Below are positions 23,115-31,890 of a stretch of 36,155 nucleotides of DNA, in pieces. The position numbers were made by a program, and so were the translations under genes. This DNA is from Pseudomonadota bacterium (lineage in GTDB: Bacteria > Pseudomonadota > Gammaproteobacteria > JAADHS01). The notes beneath the pieces are model-generated. The model saw only the letters and a list, made by a program, of their open reading frames with translations, had not been told where the DNA came from and did no database searches. Position 1 is the first letter of the stretch. Every line of letters starts with the position of its first letter. The stretch lies in NCBI GenBank assembly GCA_021821045.1, contig JAKACW010000044.1, positions 1-36,155 on the forward strand, given 5' to 3'.

Positions 23115-24725
23115 TTAGATTCGGTATTGCCCGATCAGGCCGTGGAGTTGGGCGTTCAGCGCCACCAGCTTTTCGGTGATCGCCGAGGCTTGTTCGGCGC
23201 CTTGGGCGGTCGATTCGGCGCGGGTGCGGATGGAATCCACATTGCGCGTGATCTCGTCCGCCGCGGCGCTTTGCTCTTCGGCGGCACTGGCAATCTGACT
23301 GCTCATGTCGTTGATCGTGGAAACCGCCTGGGCAATGGTGTCCAACGACTCGCCCGCGCGCGCCGCCTGCTGCACGCTGTTTTCCGCTCGCTGCGTGCCT
23401 TGGCCCATGACGGAAGCGGCTTCCCGCGCCGCGCCCTGCAAACGTTCGATCATTTGTTGAATTTCCTGGGTCGACTGCTGCGTGCGGCTGGCCAAGGTGC
23501 GCACCTCGTCGGCGACCACGGCAAAGCCGCGACCCTGTTCACCGGCCCGGGCGGCTTCGATCGCCGCATTCAGGGCCAACAAGTTCGTCTGATCCGCAAT
23601 GTCTCGAATCACGTCCAACACCGTGCCGATCGCTTCACTGTCTTTCTCCAAACGGCCCATCACCGCGGCGGCTCGTTTGACTTCGTCAGCAAGGTTGTTG
23701 ATCGCCTCCATAGTGGTCAGCACGACAGTGCGTCCCTGCGCCGATTCTTCGTGCGCCTGCTGGGTCGCCGCCGCGGTTCCGGCCGCGCTATTGGCAACTT
23801 CCTGCACCGTGGCCGACATCTGGTTAATTGCGGTGGCCACCTGCGCCGTCTCGGACTGCTGCTCGCTCAATTCGTTGCGCGTTTGATCGGAGAGATGGGA
23901 AATCTGCTGGGTTGCGCCGGCCAGTTCCTTATGAAAATCGTTCAACTGCTGCACCAATTGATGATAACGTCCCATGAACGCATTGACTTGGTCGACGATT
24001 TCGCCAACTTCATCGTCGGTCTCCTTCGGCAAACGCTGGCGCAAATCGCCGCTGCCGCTGTTCAGAGAAACCAGCGCGCCGCGCACGTGCGTTAGAGGTT
24101 TCAAAATGCGTCGGCTCAAAATAACGAAGGCCCCCATCACCAAGCCGAGCAGAAGCAAATTCAGCAACACCACGTTGCGTACGGTGGCATCTTTCACGCC
24201 GTCGAGGGACGCCGTAGCTTTCTTGGCGTGCTCGGAAGAAGCCTTGATTTCGTCCTCCATGGAGCGAGCAAGCCGCGCGGACACATCGTCAAGCCCGCCC
24301 GCCCCTTTCATGAGGGCATTACCGGCTTCGACGCCTTGAGTGATGTAGACGTCCGCCATGCGCGTGCCGGCGTCGAACACGTCTTGCACCGCTTGCTTGC
24401 TCTGCGCAACGAACTTTTCGTCTTCAGGATGGAGCTTGGCGTATTCGCTCAGTTTACCGAGCGCCGAATTCAGATGGACGCGCGCCTCCTGCAGCACCTC
24501 GCGGTCGTGGGTGGCGGCGACGTCCGTCACGAACTGTTGTATCTGGACAATGTGGTAGCGTAATTCAAGCAATATGCGCCGCCCCTCAAGCTCGCGATTA
24601 TTTTGATCGATTCCGGCGCGTAACGCATTCACGTTGGACCACGTCATGAGCATGACGGTGATTACCGCCGCCGCAACGGTCGCAACGGTACCCCACATGA
24701 CATGCTTGATTGATAGTTTGCCCAT
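23115..24725 (-). CDS. Membrane methyl-accepting chemotaxis protein
   Basis: The 536-aa chemoreceptor has TM1 (residues 9-29, [20 protein letters not shown]), a periplasmic helical-bundle sensor of about 150 residues (30-182; ligand unknown), TM2 (183-204, [21 protein letters not shown]), a HAMP domain (about 204-260) and the signalling hairpin with the conserved tip [37 protein letters not shown]. The C-terminus [14 protein letters not shown] has no WxxF CheR-tether. It interrupts the usual fliK-fliL neighbourhood, has its own sigma-28-like promoter (24805-24831) and is followed by the palindrome array. It probably signals to the flagellar CheA at 8665-10827. Confidence 0.93.
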   Translation of the reverse strand: MGKLSIKHVMWGTVATVAAAVITVMLMTWSNVNALRAGIDQNNRELEGRRILLELRYHIVQIQQFVTDVAATHDREVLQEARVHLNSALGKLSEYAKLHPEDEKFVAQSKQAVQDVFDAGTRMADVYITQGVEAGNALMKGAGGLDDVSARLARSMEDEIKASSEHAKKATASLDGVKDATVRNVVLLNLLLLGLVMGAFVILSRRILKPLTHVRGALVSLNSGSGDLRQRLPKETDDEVGEIVDQVNAFMGRYHQLVQQLNDFHKELAGATQQISHLSDQTRNELSEQQSETAQVATAINQMSATVQEVANSAAGTAAATQQAHEESAQGRTVVLTTMEAINNLADEVKRAAAVMGRLEKDSEAIGTVLDVIRDIADQTNLLALNAAIEAARAGEQGRGFAVVADEVRTLASRTQQSTQEIQQMIERLQGAAREAASVMGQGTQRAENSVQQAARAGESLDTIAQAVSTINDMSSQIASAAEEQSAAADEITRNVDSIRTRAESTAQGAEQASAITEKLVALNAQLHGLIGQYRI

Positions 24726-24804
24726 AGCTTTCCCTGACTTTGTGTGCTCTTTGCCCTGTGACCGTCAGAACTGTGCGCCGAACGGCGTCATGATCTCTGG
24801 GCTG

Positions 24805-24831
24805 TTATCGTCCGTGAGCAAACCGAACTTG
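24805..24831 (-). promoter_or_regulatory. Candidate sigma-28 (FliA) promoter of the receptor gene
   Basis: The minus strand reads CAAG, 15 nt, GACGATAA, with TCAAGTTC matching the -35 consensus TAAAGTTT at 5 of 8 bases; the -10 differs from GCCGATAA at one base. The start codon at 24725 is about 70 nt downstream. Late-class control by FliA is the usual rule for flagellar-associated receptors. Confidence 0.6.
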
Positions 24832-24887
24832 ATGCGGCGTAGCCGCAAAAAACACTGCTCGTTATTAGCAATACAAAAGATGGCGGT

Positions 24888-26120
24888 TTATGCAAAAACA
24901 TCGAGCACGCCTTGGCCGGATGTTGCGATCCGAGAAATTTCCGTCTCGTTTGATCCATTTCCATCGGCGGCCGTCTCGCCGGATTGATAGGCGTAACCTT
25001 GCCGATCGGCGCGCTGATCGGACGCGGCGCCGTGCTGCTGTTGCGAGGACTGACCGGCAACATTGGCATCGGATAACGTGATGCCGGCATCGGCGAACAT
25101 TTCCCGCAATCGCGGTAGCGCCATTTCGAGCGCATCGCGGGTGGTGGAATGGTGGGCGGTCAACACAACTGACACTTGATCGTTGGTCACGGTGACACGC
25201 GCCTCGACCGGTCCCAAGTGGGCGGGGTTTAGACGAATCTCTGCACTGGGTAGGTTATTTTTCGTCATCCACAGGACGCGCTCGCCCAGTTCGTTGTCGA
25301 AACCCGGCTGGTGGGGCGACGCGCTGATGGCTGGAAGCTGGGTCGCCGAGGTCGAGGACGTTGCGGCGCCCGTCGCAAACCCGCCGACCGGCGTCGGCAC
25401 ACCGGCGTCGAGCGTGGCCGCCGCCCCAACGAGTTGGGAGACGGCTTTTGCCGCACCATCGGCGAGATTCGCAGCCAGCTCGCTCGACCGTCTGTCGGGC
25501 GCGGCGCCCGCAGCAAGCAAAACCTGGGCGCGCAACAAGTTGGCCGACTGATCCGAATCCTGTCCCTCTCGCGACGATCCATTGTCCATCTGGGCCTGCA
25601 AGGCCAACTGGTCGGCCGCCAACTTGCGCGCGCCGCCCTGCAGAAGGTCTGTCTGTTCCAAGCCGACGCCGCTCTGGCCGCTGGATACCGGCGCCCCACC
25701 CGGGACAACGGTCGCGACCGGCGTCACTTCGCCCGTCTCCACGGTGGCCGCCATCAGATCATCGGGAAGCACGACAGGTGCCTGCTGGGCCGAGTCCACG
25801 ACCGCCGTTTCAATCCCAATCAAGGATGCTAGTCCTTGCGGCAAGGCGTTTCCGTCGGAACCGGAAATCAATTGCCCATCGGCGTCCAGAGCGAAGGCCA
25901 AAGCGGCCAGATCGCCGTCCCCCGCCAAGTCCGCCCCGAGCCCCTCCGCCAGGAACTCGGACTGGCCTTCTCCGGACTCCAAATAGTTCGCCAGCAGGGC
26001 TGTCAAAGTCATTGCAAATGGTTGATCTTCCGAGATAATTCCCTCGCCGGCGGCGATCCCGACCGGACCGGCCCCGGTCAACGCCGACAGCGGGTTGGCC
26101 AGAGGTTGGATAGTAGACAT
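24888..26120 (-). CDS. fliK: Flagellar hook-length control protein FliK
   Basis: FliK is exported during hook assembly and, on reaching the set length, makes FlhB switch to filament substrates. The 410-aa protein has the expected layout: a long low-complexity Ala/Gly/Gln-rich N-terminal and middle part (about 1-270) and the compact Flg_hook C-domain (about 285-375): ELGERVLWMTKNNLPSAEIRLNPAHLGPVEARVTVTNDQVSVVLTAHHSTTRDALEMALPRLREMFADAGITL. The tail is Gln/Ser/Gly-rich. The ATG at 26120 has AAGGAG 6 nt upstream; a start nine codons earlier is unlikely. A sigma-54 element lies 50 nt upstream. Confidence 0.93.
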   Translation of the reverse strand: MSTIQPLANPLSALTGAGPVGIAAGEGIISEDQPFAMTLTALLANYLESGEGQSEFLAEGLGADLAGDGDLAALAFALDADGQLISGSDGNALPQGLASLIGIETAVVDSAQQAPVVLPDDLMAATVETGEVTPVATVVPGGAPVSSGQSGVGLEQTDLLQGGARKLAADQLALQAQMDNGSSREGQDSDQSANLLRAQVLLAAGAAPDRRSSELAANLADGAAKAVSQLVGAAATLDAGVPTPVGGFATGAATSSTSATQLPAISASPHQPGFDNELGERVLWMTKNNLPSAEIRLNPAHLGPVEARVTVTNDQVSVVLTAHHSTTRDALEMALPRLREMFADAGITLSDANVAGQSSQQQHGAASDQRADRQGYAYQSGETAADGNGSNETEISRIATSGQGVLDVFA

Positions 26121-26170
26121 AGCGATCTCCTTGCAATGAACGCCCACCGAGCGTGGTTACAGGGACTATA

Positions 26171-26185
26171 GCAAGGGGCGTGCCG
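26171..26185 (-). promoter_or_regulatory. Sigma-54 (RpoN) promoter of fliK
   Basis: The minus strand reads CGGCAC-GCCCC-TTGC, differing from TGGCAC-N5-TTGC only in the first base and keeping the key GG and GC. The predicted start is near 26159, about 40 nt before the fliK ATG. The -24 side is flanked by CCGAGG...CCTCGG (26183-26202) and then the large palindrome. Confidence 0.78.
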
Positions 26186-26195
26186 AGGGCAATTC

Positions 26196-26395
26196 GCCTC
26201 GGGCGGGGCTGATCCGTTCGTACCGCTCCTGGCGCGCCGCGAGACGCTGCGGGGCGAGCAAAAACTGCTGGCTGCGCAACTTGCCGACGGCTTCGCCTTT
26301 TGTCGGCTCGAACAGTGCTCGCCTATACGCGGTTTTTGCTCGCCCCTTGCTCGGCGCTTAAGTCGCGGTACGAACGGATCACCCCCGCCCGAGGC
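26196..26395. repeat. 200-bp imperfect palindrome upstream of fliK
   Basis: The terminal 32 bp (26196-26227 and 26364-26395) are inverted copies with 30 of 32 identical bases, starting GCCTCGGGCGGGG and ending GTACCGC. A second matching segment, GGGGCGAGCAAAAAC, occurs at 26251-26265 and in inverse at 26332-26346. The centre has an inner stem GCCGAC/GTCGGC (26283-26288, 26302-26307). The dyad axis is near 26295. It fills most of the hptB-fliK gap (26121-26428), which contains no other gene. It may be a MITE-like insertion, a terminator of the hptB transcript or a protein-binding region; no target duplication is evident. Confidence 0.9.
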
Positions 26396-26428
26396 TGCAA
26401 CAGTGAAATAAAGGTTGAGCGCAGCGGG

Positions 26429-26770
26429 CTAAGCAAGATACTGGCGCAACAGCGCCTGCACCTGCTCATATTCCTTCACGAGCAGATCGACCAAGCGCAC
26501 GGTTTCGTCGTCCAGTTGATTGGCTTTGCCGAGGACTTCCAAGTCTCTGCACAAACTGGACAAGCGGTTCGCGCCCAGATTGGCGCTGCTGCCCTTCAGT
26601 GTGTGAGCGGATTGGGCCAGGGCTTCGGCGTCGAGCACGCGCAGGGCGTTGGTGATGTGATCCAACTCCACCGGCGCGGTGTCGAGATAGGTTTGAAGCA
26701 AATCATGAAACTCATCCTCCATCACCTCGCGCAGTTGCTCGACGGTCGCGCTGTCTACGGCTTCATCCAT
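26429..26770 (-). CDS. hptB: Histidine phosphotransfer protein, HptB type
   Basis: This single Hpt domain of 113 aa carries phosphate between hybrid sensor kinases and the response regulator HsbR. The phospho-acceptor His56 is in the canonical SAHTLKGSSANLGANRL. The whole protein is one four-helix bundle (FHDLLQTYLDTAPVELDHITNAL; LLVKEYEQVQALLRQYL). The ATG at 26770 lies 7 nt after the hsbR stop; a longer frame into hsbR adds unrelated residues. In P. aeruginosa HptB (PA3345) receives phosphate from RetS/SagS-type kinases and passes it to HsbR (PA3346) encoded next to it, the same order as here. Confidence 0.82.
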   Translation of the reverse strand: MDEAVDSATVEQLREVMEDEFHDLLQTYLDTAPVELDHITNALRVLDAEALAQSAHTLKGSSANLGANRLSSLCRDLEVLGKANQLDDETVRLVDLLVKEYEQVQALLRQYLA

Positions 26771-26777
26771 GGGCCGA

Positions 26778-28502
26778 TTACTGCTCTTTGCCCAAGTAAT
26801 AGGTTGCCACTGCCGTGCTGCCGCCGTTGGAGTACTCAAGTGAACGGCACAGCGAACGCACCAGGTTTATACCCCGTCCGCTGGGCACAAGCATGGGCTC
26901 CGCTGCGTCCTTACCCATCGGAACCTTCACGTCGAAACCCGGCCCTGTGTCTTCGAGGCGAATGCGCAACACATAACCATCCTCCACGGCACGCTGCTCC
27001 ACGATAATCTTTGCTTTGCCATCGAGCAACCGGTTGAGGCGCTGATCCCGCTCTTGATAATAGGTGGCGAACCCTTCCGGCGTGCTCTTCAGCGATGACC
27101 GCAATTGCAGCAGACCATGATCCATGGCGTTGGTGTAGAGTTCCATCAAAATGGTGAATATGCGCTTGCGGTGCTCATCCGGGACGCGAATGTGGGTCAA
27201 CATATTGAGCACCATCGGCACCGGATTGATGTCGCGCAGCACCCGCGCCGACAAATCGAATTCCATGCGCCACTCCGCCCCGATCACCCCTTGCGGCCCC
27301 GTCGGCAAAACTTCCTCGGGAATATCGTGCTGCGCCAGGTGACAGTTCAACTGCAGCAGGGAAATGTCATCGTTCTGTTCCGCTTCGCCGCGAAACGCGA
27401 TGACCCGATCCTGAATGAACTCGATGGTCCTTTCGGTTTCCGGCGCTTCGTCGAAACAGGCGTTGAGGCGATCGATGCCGAACATCTCGCCCTCCCCGTT
27501 GACCGTCTCGATCAAACCGTCGGTATACATCACTAAGTGAAGATCCGGCGTGATTTCCATGACGGAGATGTCGCCCGCCCGGATGGCGGCGCTGGTAATA
27601 CCCAGCGGCAGATGGTTGGAACCGAAGCGCCGGACGATGTTCAGCGTCTTATCCACGGCCACCAATGCCGGCAGGCCGCCGTTCCACACGCTCAGCGTGC
27701 CCTGATTCACATCGATATCGGCGAAACCGGCCGCGCAGAAAAACCCCGTTGGCAATTCGCGGCGCAGTTTGCGGTTCATCTCCGAAAGGATATCGGCCAT
27801 TGTGAAGCCGCGATCCGTCATGGCGACGAAAACCTCCGATACCGGCAACGCGCCCACGGCGGCCGGTAGGCCGTGCCCGGTGAAATCGCACATCAACAGG
27901 TGCAGGCCGCCCGAGGGTTTGCGGGCAGCGAGGACCAAATCGCCGTTAAACATGGACATAGACATCGTCGATGTCCAGAACTTGAGATAGGGCAAGTCCA
28001 CCGTGCCCTTGGTGGTGATGTTCTGAAAAATGTGCTCGGCGAACTCCAGCTCGTGCTGAATGCTCGAGCGATAACGTTCGAGTTCATCCTTTTGCACGTT
28101 GAGCGTGGAATACAAACCGCGAATGCGCTCCATGGCGCTGATCTTGGCTTTGAGAATGACGCGGTTGTATGGCTTGGTGAGAAAGTCGTCGCCGCCGCTT
28201 TCCACGCAGCGGCTGAGCGCCTCTTCGTCCGTCACCGCCGTGAGAAAGATGATTGGAACGAATTTGTCACTGCTTAGCGCTTTGATTCGCCGCGCGGCGT
28301 CGTAGCCGTTCATCACCGGCATCATGATGTCCATCAAAACGATGTCGGGATGCTCGGCGGTAAAAACGTCGATGGCCTCCTCGCCGTTCTCGGCGATAAC
28401 CGGGTCGTAGCCCTCTTTCTTGAGGATCGCCCGCAGGAGTTTTCGGTTGACCGGATCGTCATCGACGATCAACGCTTTCATGGGTCGGGCTAGTGGGTCC
28501 AT
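26778..28502 (-). CDS. hsbR: HsbR-type regulator: receiver, PP2C phosphatase and HATPase anti-sigma kinase
   Basis: The 574-aa protein has three domains. A receiver domain (residues 8-125) has phospho-acceptor Asp58 (VLMDIMMPVMNG) and LTKPYN. A SpoIIE/PP2C phosphatase (about 165-380) shows LLMCDFTGHGLPAAVGALP, VMYTDGLIE and AEQNDDISLLQL metal-site aspartates. A C-terminal HATPase of the RsbW/SpoIIAB type (about 425-570) has the N box LMELYTNAMDHG, G1 EDTGPGFD and G2 SGRGINLVRSL. P. aeruginosa HsbR has this architecture and both phosphorylates and dephosphorylates HsbA depending on its own phosphorylation by HptB. The start could be Met8 (MKALIVDDD); no clear Shine-Dalgarno decides. Confidence 0.88.
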   Translation of the reverse strand: MDPLARPMKALIVDDDPVNRKLLRAILKKEGYDPVIAENGEEAIDVFTAEHPDIVLMDIMMPVMNGYDAARRIKALSSDKFVPIIFLTAVTDEEALSRCVESGGDDFLTKPYNRVILKAKISAMERIRGLYSTLNVQKDELERYRSSIQHELEFAEHIFQNITTKGTVDLPYLKFWTSTMSMSMFNGDLVLAARKPSGGLHLLMCDFTGHGLPAAVGALPVSEVFVAMTDRGFTMADILSEMNRKLRRELPTGFFCAAGFADIDVNQGTLSVWNGGLPALVAVDKTLNIVRRFGSNHLPLGITSAAIRAGDISVMEITPDLHLVMYTDGLIETVNGEGEMFGIDRLNACFDEAPETERTIEFIQDRVIAFRGEAEQNDDISLLQLNCHLAQHDIPEEVLPTGPQGVIGAEWRMEFDLSARVLRDINPVPMVLNMLTHIRVPDEHRKRIFTILMELYTNAMDHGLLQLRSSLKSTPEGFATYYQERDQRLNRLLDGKAKIIVEQRAVEDGYVLRIRLEDTGPGFDVKVPMGKDAAEPMLVPSGRGINLVRSLCRSLEYSNGGSTAVATYYLGKEQ

Positions 28503-28642
28503 AGGGTCATTCGCCGCGCTTGCGGTGCTTGGCTATCCAACCGCTTCTTTCGATGTCATCCGGCCTGGTGTTCACGGCGGCTGCATTTCCCATAGTGACG
28601 CCGGAGCGACGCAAACGCCAAGATGGGACGGCAAAAGGCACC

Positions 28643-28658
28643 GCGCGGCAAACCGCGC
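28643..28658 (-). terminator. GC-rich stem-loop after hsbA
   Basis: GCGCGG-TTTG-CCGCGC, a 6-bp all-GC stem with a 4-nt loop, begins immediately after the hsbA stop and is followed after 5 nt by CTTTTG. The T run is short, so it is at most a weak terminator or attenuator; it could set the hsbA:hsbR expression ratio. The remaining gap to hsbR (28503-28642) shows no other feature I can support. Confidence 0.45.
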
Positions 28659-28979
28659 TCAGCTGGCGTCTTTGATGCTGAACAGTTTGTCGAAGTTCGC
28701 GATGTCGAGGATTTCTTTTATGACCGGCCGGCAGTTGATGATCGACACGTCGGCGCGATCGCCGCCGGCATGTTCGCGCAGCAACAACAGCATTCCCAGC
28801 GCCGAGCTATCCATGTATTCCGTGCCACCCAGATCCACCACATATTTCGGCGTCGGGGTCTTGGGTTCGGCCTTCTCGTAAGCATTGCGGAATTCGCGAT
28901 GAATGCCAAAATCAAAACGCCCGGAAATCGAGATGACGACCGTTGTTCCGTCATTGGAAAGGTTAGTGGTCAATGGCAT
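28659..28979 (-). CDS. hsbA: Anti-sigma factor antagonist HsbA (STAS domain)
   Basis: This 106-aa STAS-domain protein has the phosphorylatable Ser58 in the signature TEYMDSSALGMLLLLRE and the STAS strands TTVVISISGRFDFG and ADVSIINCRPVIKEIL. It is the expected substrate of the HsbR kinase/phosphatase. In P. aeruginosa unphosphorylated HsbA binds the anti-sigma factor FlgM, freeing FliA, while phosphorylated HsbA favours the diguanylate cyclase HsbD and biofilm formation. The gene precedes hsbR and hptB in transcription order and has a strong sigma-70 promoter 35 nt upstream. FlgM and HsbD are not in this window. Confidence 0.85.
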   Translation of the reverse strand: MPLTTNLSNDGTTVVISISGRFDFGIHREFRNAYEKAEPKTPTPKYVVDLGGTEYMDSSALGMLLLLREHAGGDRADVSIINCRPVIKEILDIANFDKLFSIKDAS

Positions 28980-29013
28980 AAGTCCGAAGCTCCGTTCCGG
29001 TTTTCAAGGGCAT

Positions 29014-29042
29014 ATCATATTACCCTTAACCATAAGTTTCAA
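29014..29042 (-). promoter_or_regulatory. Sigma-70 promoter of hsbA
   Basis: TTGAAA (29042-29037), a 17-nt spacer and TATGAT (29019-29014) on the minus strand: one mismatch in each hexamer and optimal spacing. The start would be near 29007, leaving a leader of about 28 nt. The region upstream (29043-29229) is AT-rich for this genome around 29116-29140 and includes an IHF-like GATCAAATGATTA at 29129-29141; I see no terminator for cheB there. Confidence 0.8.
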
Positions 29043-29229
29043 AACCGTGTTTTTCAGTCCGGTAAGCGTCCCATCGTGACGAAGAAACGCGAACCTGGGA
29101 TTAACATCGGCCGCCGCGAAATAATTATTAATCATTTGATCGGTCGCTCGGTTATTACTCGCACTACTCCAGTGGAATATGCTTGCCCCGGCAACCGAAG
29201 CGCCAAGAATTGACGGCCAGAAATGCCGC

Positions 29230-30318
29230 TCAGGGCGCAAGTTCGTGAACCAACCCGATGATCCGCTGCGCGACGCGCTCGAGCGGCAGCACTTCGTCGA
29301 CCGCGCCTCTCTTGACCGCTTCACCGGGCATGCCCCAAACCACACTGGTTCGTTCGTCTTGAGCGATGGTCCGCGCGCCGGCCTGGCGCAGCTCAAGCAG
29401 ACCCTCGGCCCCGTCCGCACCCATGCCGGTCAAGATTGCGCCCACGGCATTGGCGCCCGCGTTCTGGGCCACCGATCGAAACAACACATCCACCGACGGC
29501 CGATGCCGATTCACCGGCGGCCCATCGCTCAGACGGCAGTAATAGCGCGCGCCGCTGCGCTCGATGAGCAAGTGGTGGCTGCCCGGCGCGATATACGCAT
29601 GGCCAGGCAGAACTTGCTGGCCGTCCTGTGCTTCGCATACAGTCAGCGCCGAACAACTATTCATACGCTTGGCGAAAGGACCGGAAAAGGCCTCCGGGAT
29701 GTGTTGAGCGATGACAATGCCCGGCGAATCCGCCGGGAGCGCCATCAGGACAACTTTGATCGCTTCGGTGCCGCCGGTCGATGCGCCAATCGCCACGATC
29801 TGCTCCGTAGTGCGAAAATGCTTGGGCGGCGCTTTTTCAATTACGGCATCCGCGCTCAGTTTTGGCTGGGCATGCGCACCACCGTCTCCCAGACCGCGAT
29901 ACTCCCGAACTCGGGCCAGCGCCGCCATCTTGACCTTGTCGGTGATTTCCGTTGCGTAGTCTTCCAGGGAATGAGCGATATCGATTTTGGGCTTGGAAAC
30001 GTAATCAACCGCGCCCAACTCGAGGGCCCGCAGCGTCGTATCCGCGCCCTGCTCCGTCAGCGTCGAGACCATAATCACCGGCATGGGGCGCAAACGCATC
30101 AGCTTTTCCAGGAACGTCAAACCGTCCATGCGCGGCATTTCGACATCCAAGGTCAGCACATCGGGATTTAGCTTTTTGATTTTATCGCGGGCCACCAAGG
30201 GATCGGGGGCCGTTCCGACGACTTCGATCCTCGGGTCGCGATTAAGGATCTCAGTGAGCATTTCCCGCACCAGCGCCGAGTCGTCAACCACCAACACTTT
30301 GATCTTGTTCGCCGCCAT
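29230..30318 (-). CDS. cheB: Chemotaxis methylesterase CheB (second system)
   Basis: The 362-aa CheB of the second chemosensory operon has a receiver domain (residues 5-125: [11 protein letters not shown], Asp58 in [17 protein letters not shown]) and a methylesterase domain with Ser180 (GASTGGTEA), His in AQHIPEAF and Asp in [10 protein letters not shown]. The linker is short. It is the last gene of the cheA-cheW-mcp-cheR-cheD-cheB row, the same place as cheB2 (PA0173) in P. aeruginosa. Its likely substrate is the soluble receptor at 32046-34901. Confidence 0.95.
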   Translation of the reverse strand: MAANKIKVLVVDDSALVREMLTEILNRDPRIEVVGTAPDPLVARDKIKKLNPDVLTLDVEMPRMDGLTFLEKLMRLRPMPVIMVSTLTEQGADTTLRALELGAVDYVSKPKIDIAHSLEDYATEITDKVKMAALARVREYRGLGDGGAHAQPKLSADAVIEKAPPKHFRTTEQIVAIGASTGGTEAIKVVLMALPADSPGIVIAQHIPEAFSGPFAKRMNSCSALTVCEAQDGQQVLPGHAYIAPGSHHLLIERSGARYYCRLSDGPPVNRHRPSVDVLFRSVAQNAGANAVGAILTGMGADGAEGLLELRQAGARTIAQDERTSVVWGMPGEAVKRGAVDEVLPLERVAQRIIGLVHELAP

Positions 30319-30337
30319 ATCGCTCTAGGTAACCTTG

Positions 30338-30982
30338 CTAGAACAGGTCCACTTCCCCCTCCACCGGCTTTCGATTGAGATCCTCCAAATAATGGCGCTC
30401 TCGCTCGACAACGTTGTCGTCCTGCAGCGAATTGAGCTTCTTGACTTTCACTTTGCCGCTTAATGGATGGTAGATCACTTTGCGTGGAAAAACGTCGCCG
30501 ACGTCCTCGGCCAGCAGCAGCAGATTCTCAGTCTTGATGTACTCGCGCACGAAGGCGATATTGCGCTCGCCGATGTCGGTCATATTCACGAGGATCTTGC
30601 CGCCGCCGAAGATCTTCACTTCCAGCCCTTCCCTGCGTCCACCGTGCTTGAGTATGGTGTTGATCAAGTGCTCCATGGCGAAGTTGCCATAGCGGTCGGC
30701 GGCGGAGAACACTTCGGCGTTGCTGCCCTCCTCGCCCTTGAGAGGAAGCATGAAATGGTTCATGCCGCCGATGCCGAACACCGGATCGCGCACACAGGCG
30801 GAAACACACGACCCAAGGACCGTCGCAATGTATTCGTCCTGTGTCGTGACGTAATACTCACCGGGGAGAATCTTCGCGATGGTCGCGCCCCACTGCTCAT
30901 CCCAGAAGCGCCGAATATGCTCAAACCCGGGCAGGTCTCCGCCGGGCGTCATGGCAAGTCGCTTTGGGGGGCATGGCTCCAT
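30338..30982 (-). CDS. cheD: Chemoreceptor glutamine deamidase CheD
   Basis: CheD deamidates receptor glutamines to glutamate, creating methylation sites. The 214-aa protein has the catalytic Cys in TVLGSCVSACVRDP, the His in GGMNHFMLP and the Thr/Gly region VKIFGGGKILVNMTDIG. A C-terminal extension (VKVKKLNSLQDDNVVERERHYLEDLNRK) is typical for proteobacterial CheD. The ATG at 30982 overlaps the cheR stop by one base (TGATG), so a longer frame inside cheR is rejected. It has no homologue in the flagellar che cluster of this window. Confidence 0.93.
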   Translation of the reverse strand: MEPCPPKRLAMTPGGDLPGFEHIRRFWDEQWGATIAKILPGEYYVTTQDEYIATVLGSCVSACVRDPVFGIGGMNHFMLPLKGEEGSNAEVFSAADRYGNFAMEHLINTILKHGGRREGLEVKIFGGGKILVNMTDIGERNIAFVREYIKTENLLLLAEDVGDVFPRKVIYHPLSGKVKVKKLNSLQDDNVVERERHYLEDLNRKPVEGEVDLF

Positions 30983-31863
30983 CACTTTCTCTTGCGGTAG
31001 ATTGTCTGGCCGATCAACTCGAAGCGCTCGGTCACTCGGTAAAGCGACTCCGAGTGCCCGACAAACAGATAGCCGTCGTCTGCCAGCATATTCGCGAAGC
31101 GGTCGAACAAAATGGATTGTGTCGGCTTGTCGAAATAGATCACCACGTTGCGGCAGAAAATCACGTCGAATGGGCCGCGCATCGGCCACTCGCCCATGAG
31201 GTTGAGCTGATTGAAGCTGATGACTTCACGCAGCGCGTCGTTGGCCCGCGCCATGTCCGCCAATTCGCCCCGCCCTTTCTGAAAGAACGCCCGCAGCCGG
31301 GCCGGCGACACGGCCTTGACGCGCTCCAGCGCATAGATGCCTTTCTGCGCGGTGTCCAGCACATTGGAATCCAGATCTGTCGCCAGCAGTTTTGCGTCCC
31401 AATCCTTTGGCACAATTTCCCGCAGCACCATGGCCAGAGAATATGGCTCCTCGCCAGTGGAACATCCGGCCGACCACAATCGCAAGCGGCGATGAAGCCG
31501 CCGCGCGGACATCAGCTCCGGCAAAGCGTGCTTGGCAAGGTACTCGAAGTGGTGGGGCTCGCGGAAAAACGCCGTCAGGTTGGTGGTAATGGCGTTGACG
31601 AAGTTGACGAATTCGTCTCCGGTCTCATCTCGCAACAACTGGCAGTACTCGTGAAAGCTGCCCAGCTCCAATTGACGAATCCGGCGCGAAAGCCGACTGT
31701 AAACCATGTCGCGCTTGGCCTCGGAGAGCGAGATTCCCGTTTTCTCCTTGACCAAGTCTCGAATGAACTTGAATTCCTGGCGCGTGAATCGGAACTCGCG
31801 CGCTTTGTCATCCAGTCCATTCGGAACGACGACGGAGTCGTTCTTGTCGTTTGGCGCCGCCAT
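30982..31863 (-). CDS. cheR: Chemotaxis methyltransferase CheR
   Basis: CheR methylates receptor glutamates using S-adenosylmethionine. The 293-aa protein has the N-terminal helical domain (EFKFIRDLVKEKTGISLSEAKRDMVYSRLSRRIRQL), the SAM-binding motif LWSAGCSTGEEPYSLAM, the DVIFCRNVVIYFDKPTQ block and the C-terminal GYLFVGHSESLYRV. The beta-subdomain that docks on C-terminal receptor pentapeptides is expected between residues 210 and 260. The receptor gene directly upstream ends in DWEEF, a matching tether. No other cheR is visible, so it may serve both receptor sets. Confidence 0.95.
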   Translation of the reverse strand: MAAPNDKNDSVVVPNGLDDKAREFRFTRQEFKFIRDLVKEKTGISLSEAKRDMVYSRLSRRIRQLELGSFHEYCQLLRDETGDEFVNFVNAITTNLTAFFREPHHFEYLAKHALPELMSARRLHRRLRLWSAGCSTGEEPYSLAMVLREIVPKDWDAKLLATDLDSNVLDTAQKGIYALERVKAVSPARLRAFFQKGRGELADMARANDALREVISFNQLNLMGEWPMRGPFDVIFCRNVVIYFDKPTQSILFDRFANMLADDGYLFVGHSESLYRVTERFELIGQTIYRKRK

Positions 31864-31890
31864 TTAATTTGACACTCCGACACGCTGCAC

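Noticed and set aside
24834-24846. Hairpin GCGGC-GTA-GCCGC followed by a run of A as terminator of fliK
   Set aside because: For the minus-strand transcript the U run would precede the stem, and for a plus-strand transcript the run after the stem is A; neither gives an intrinsic terminator.
30983-31189. 69-residue N-terminal extension of cheD
   Set aside because: It lies inside cheR and has no CheD similarity; TGATG coupling at 30982 gives the natural start.
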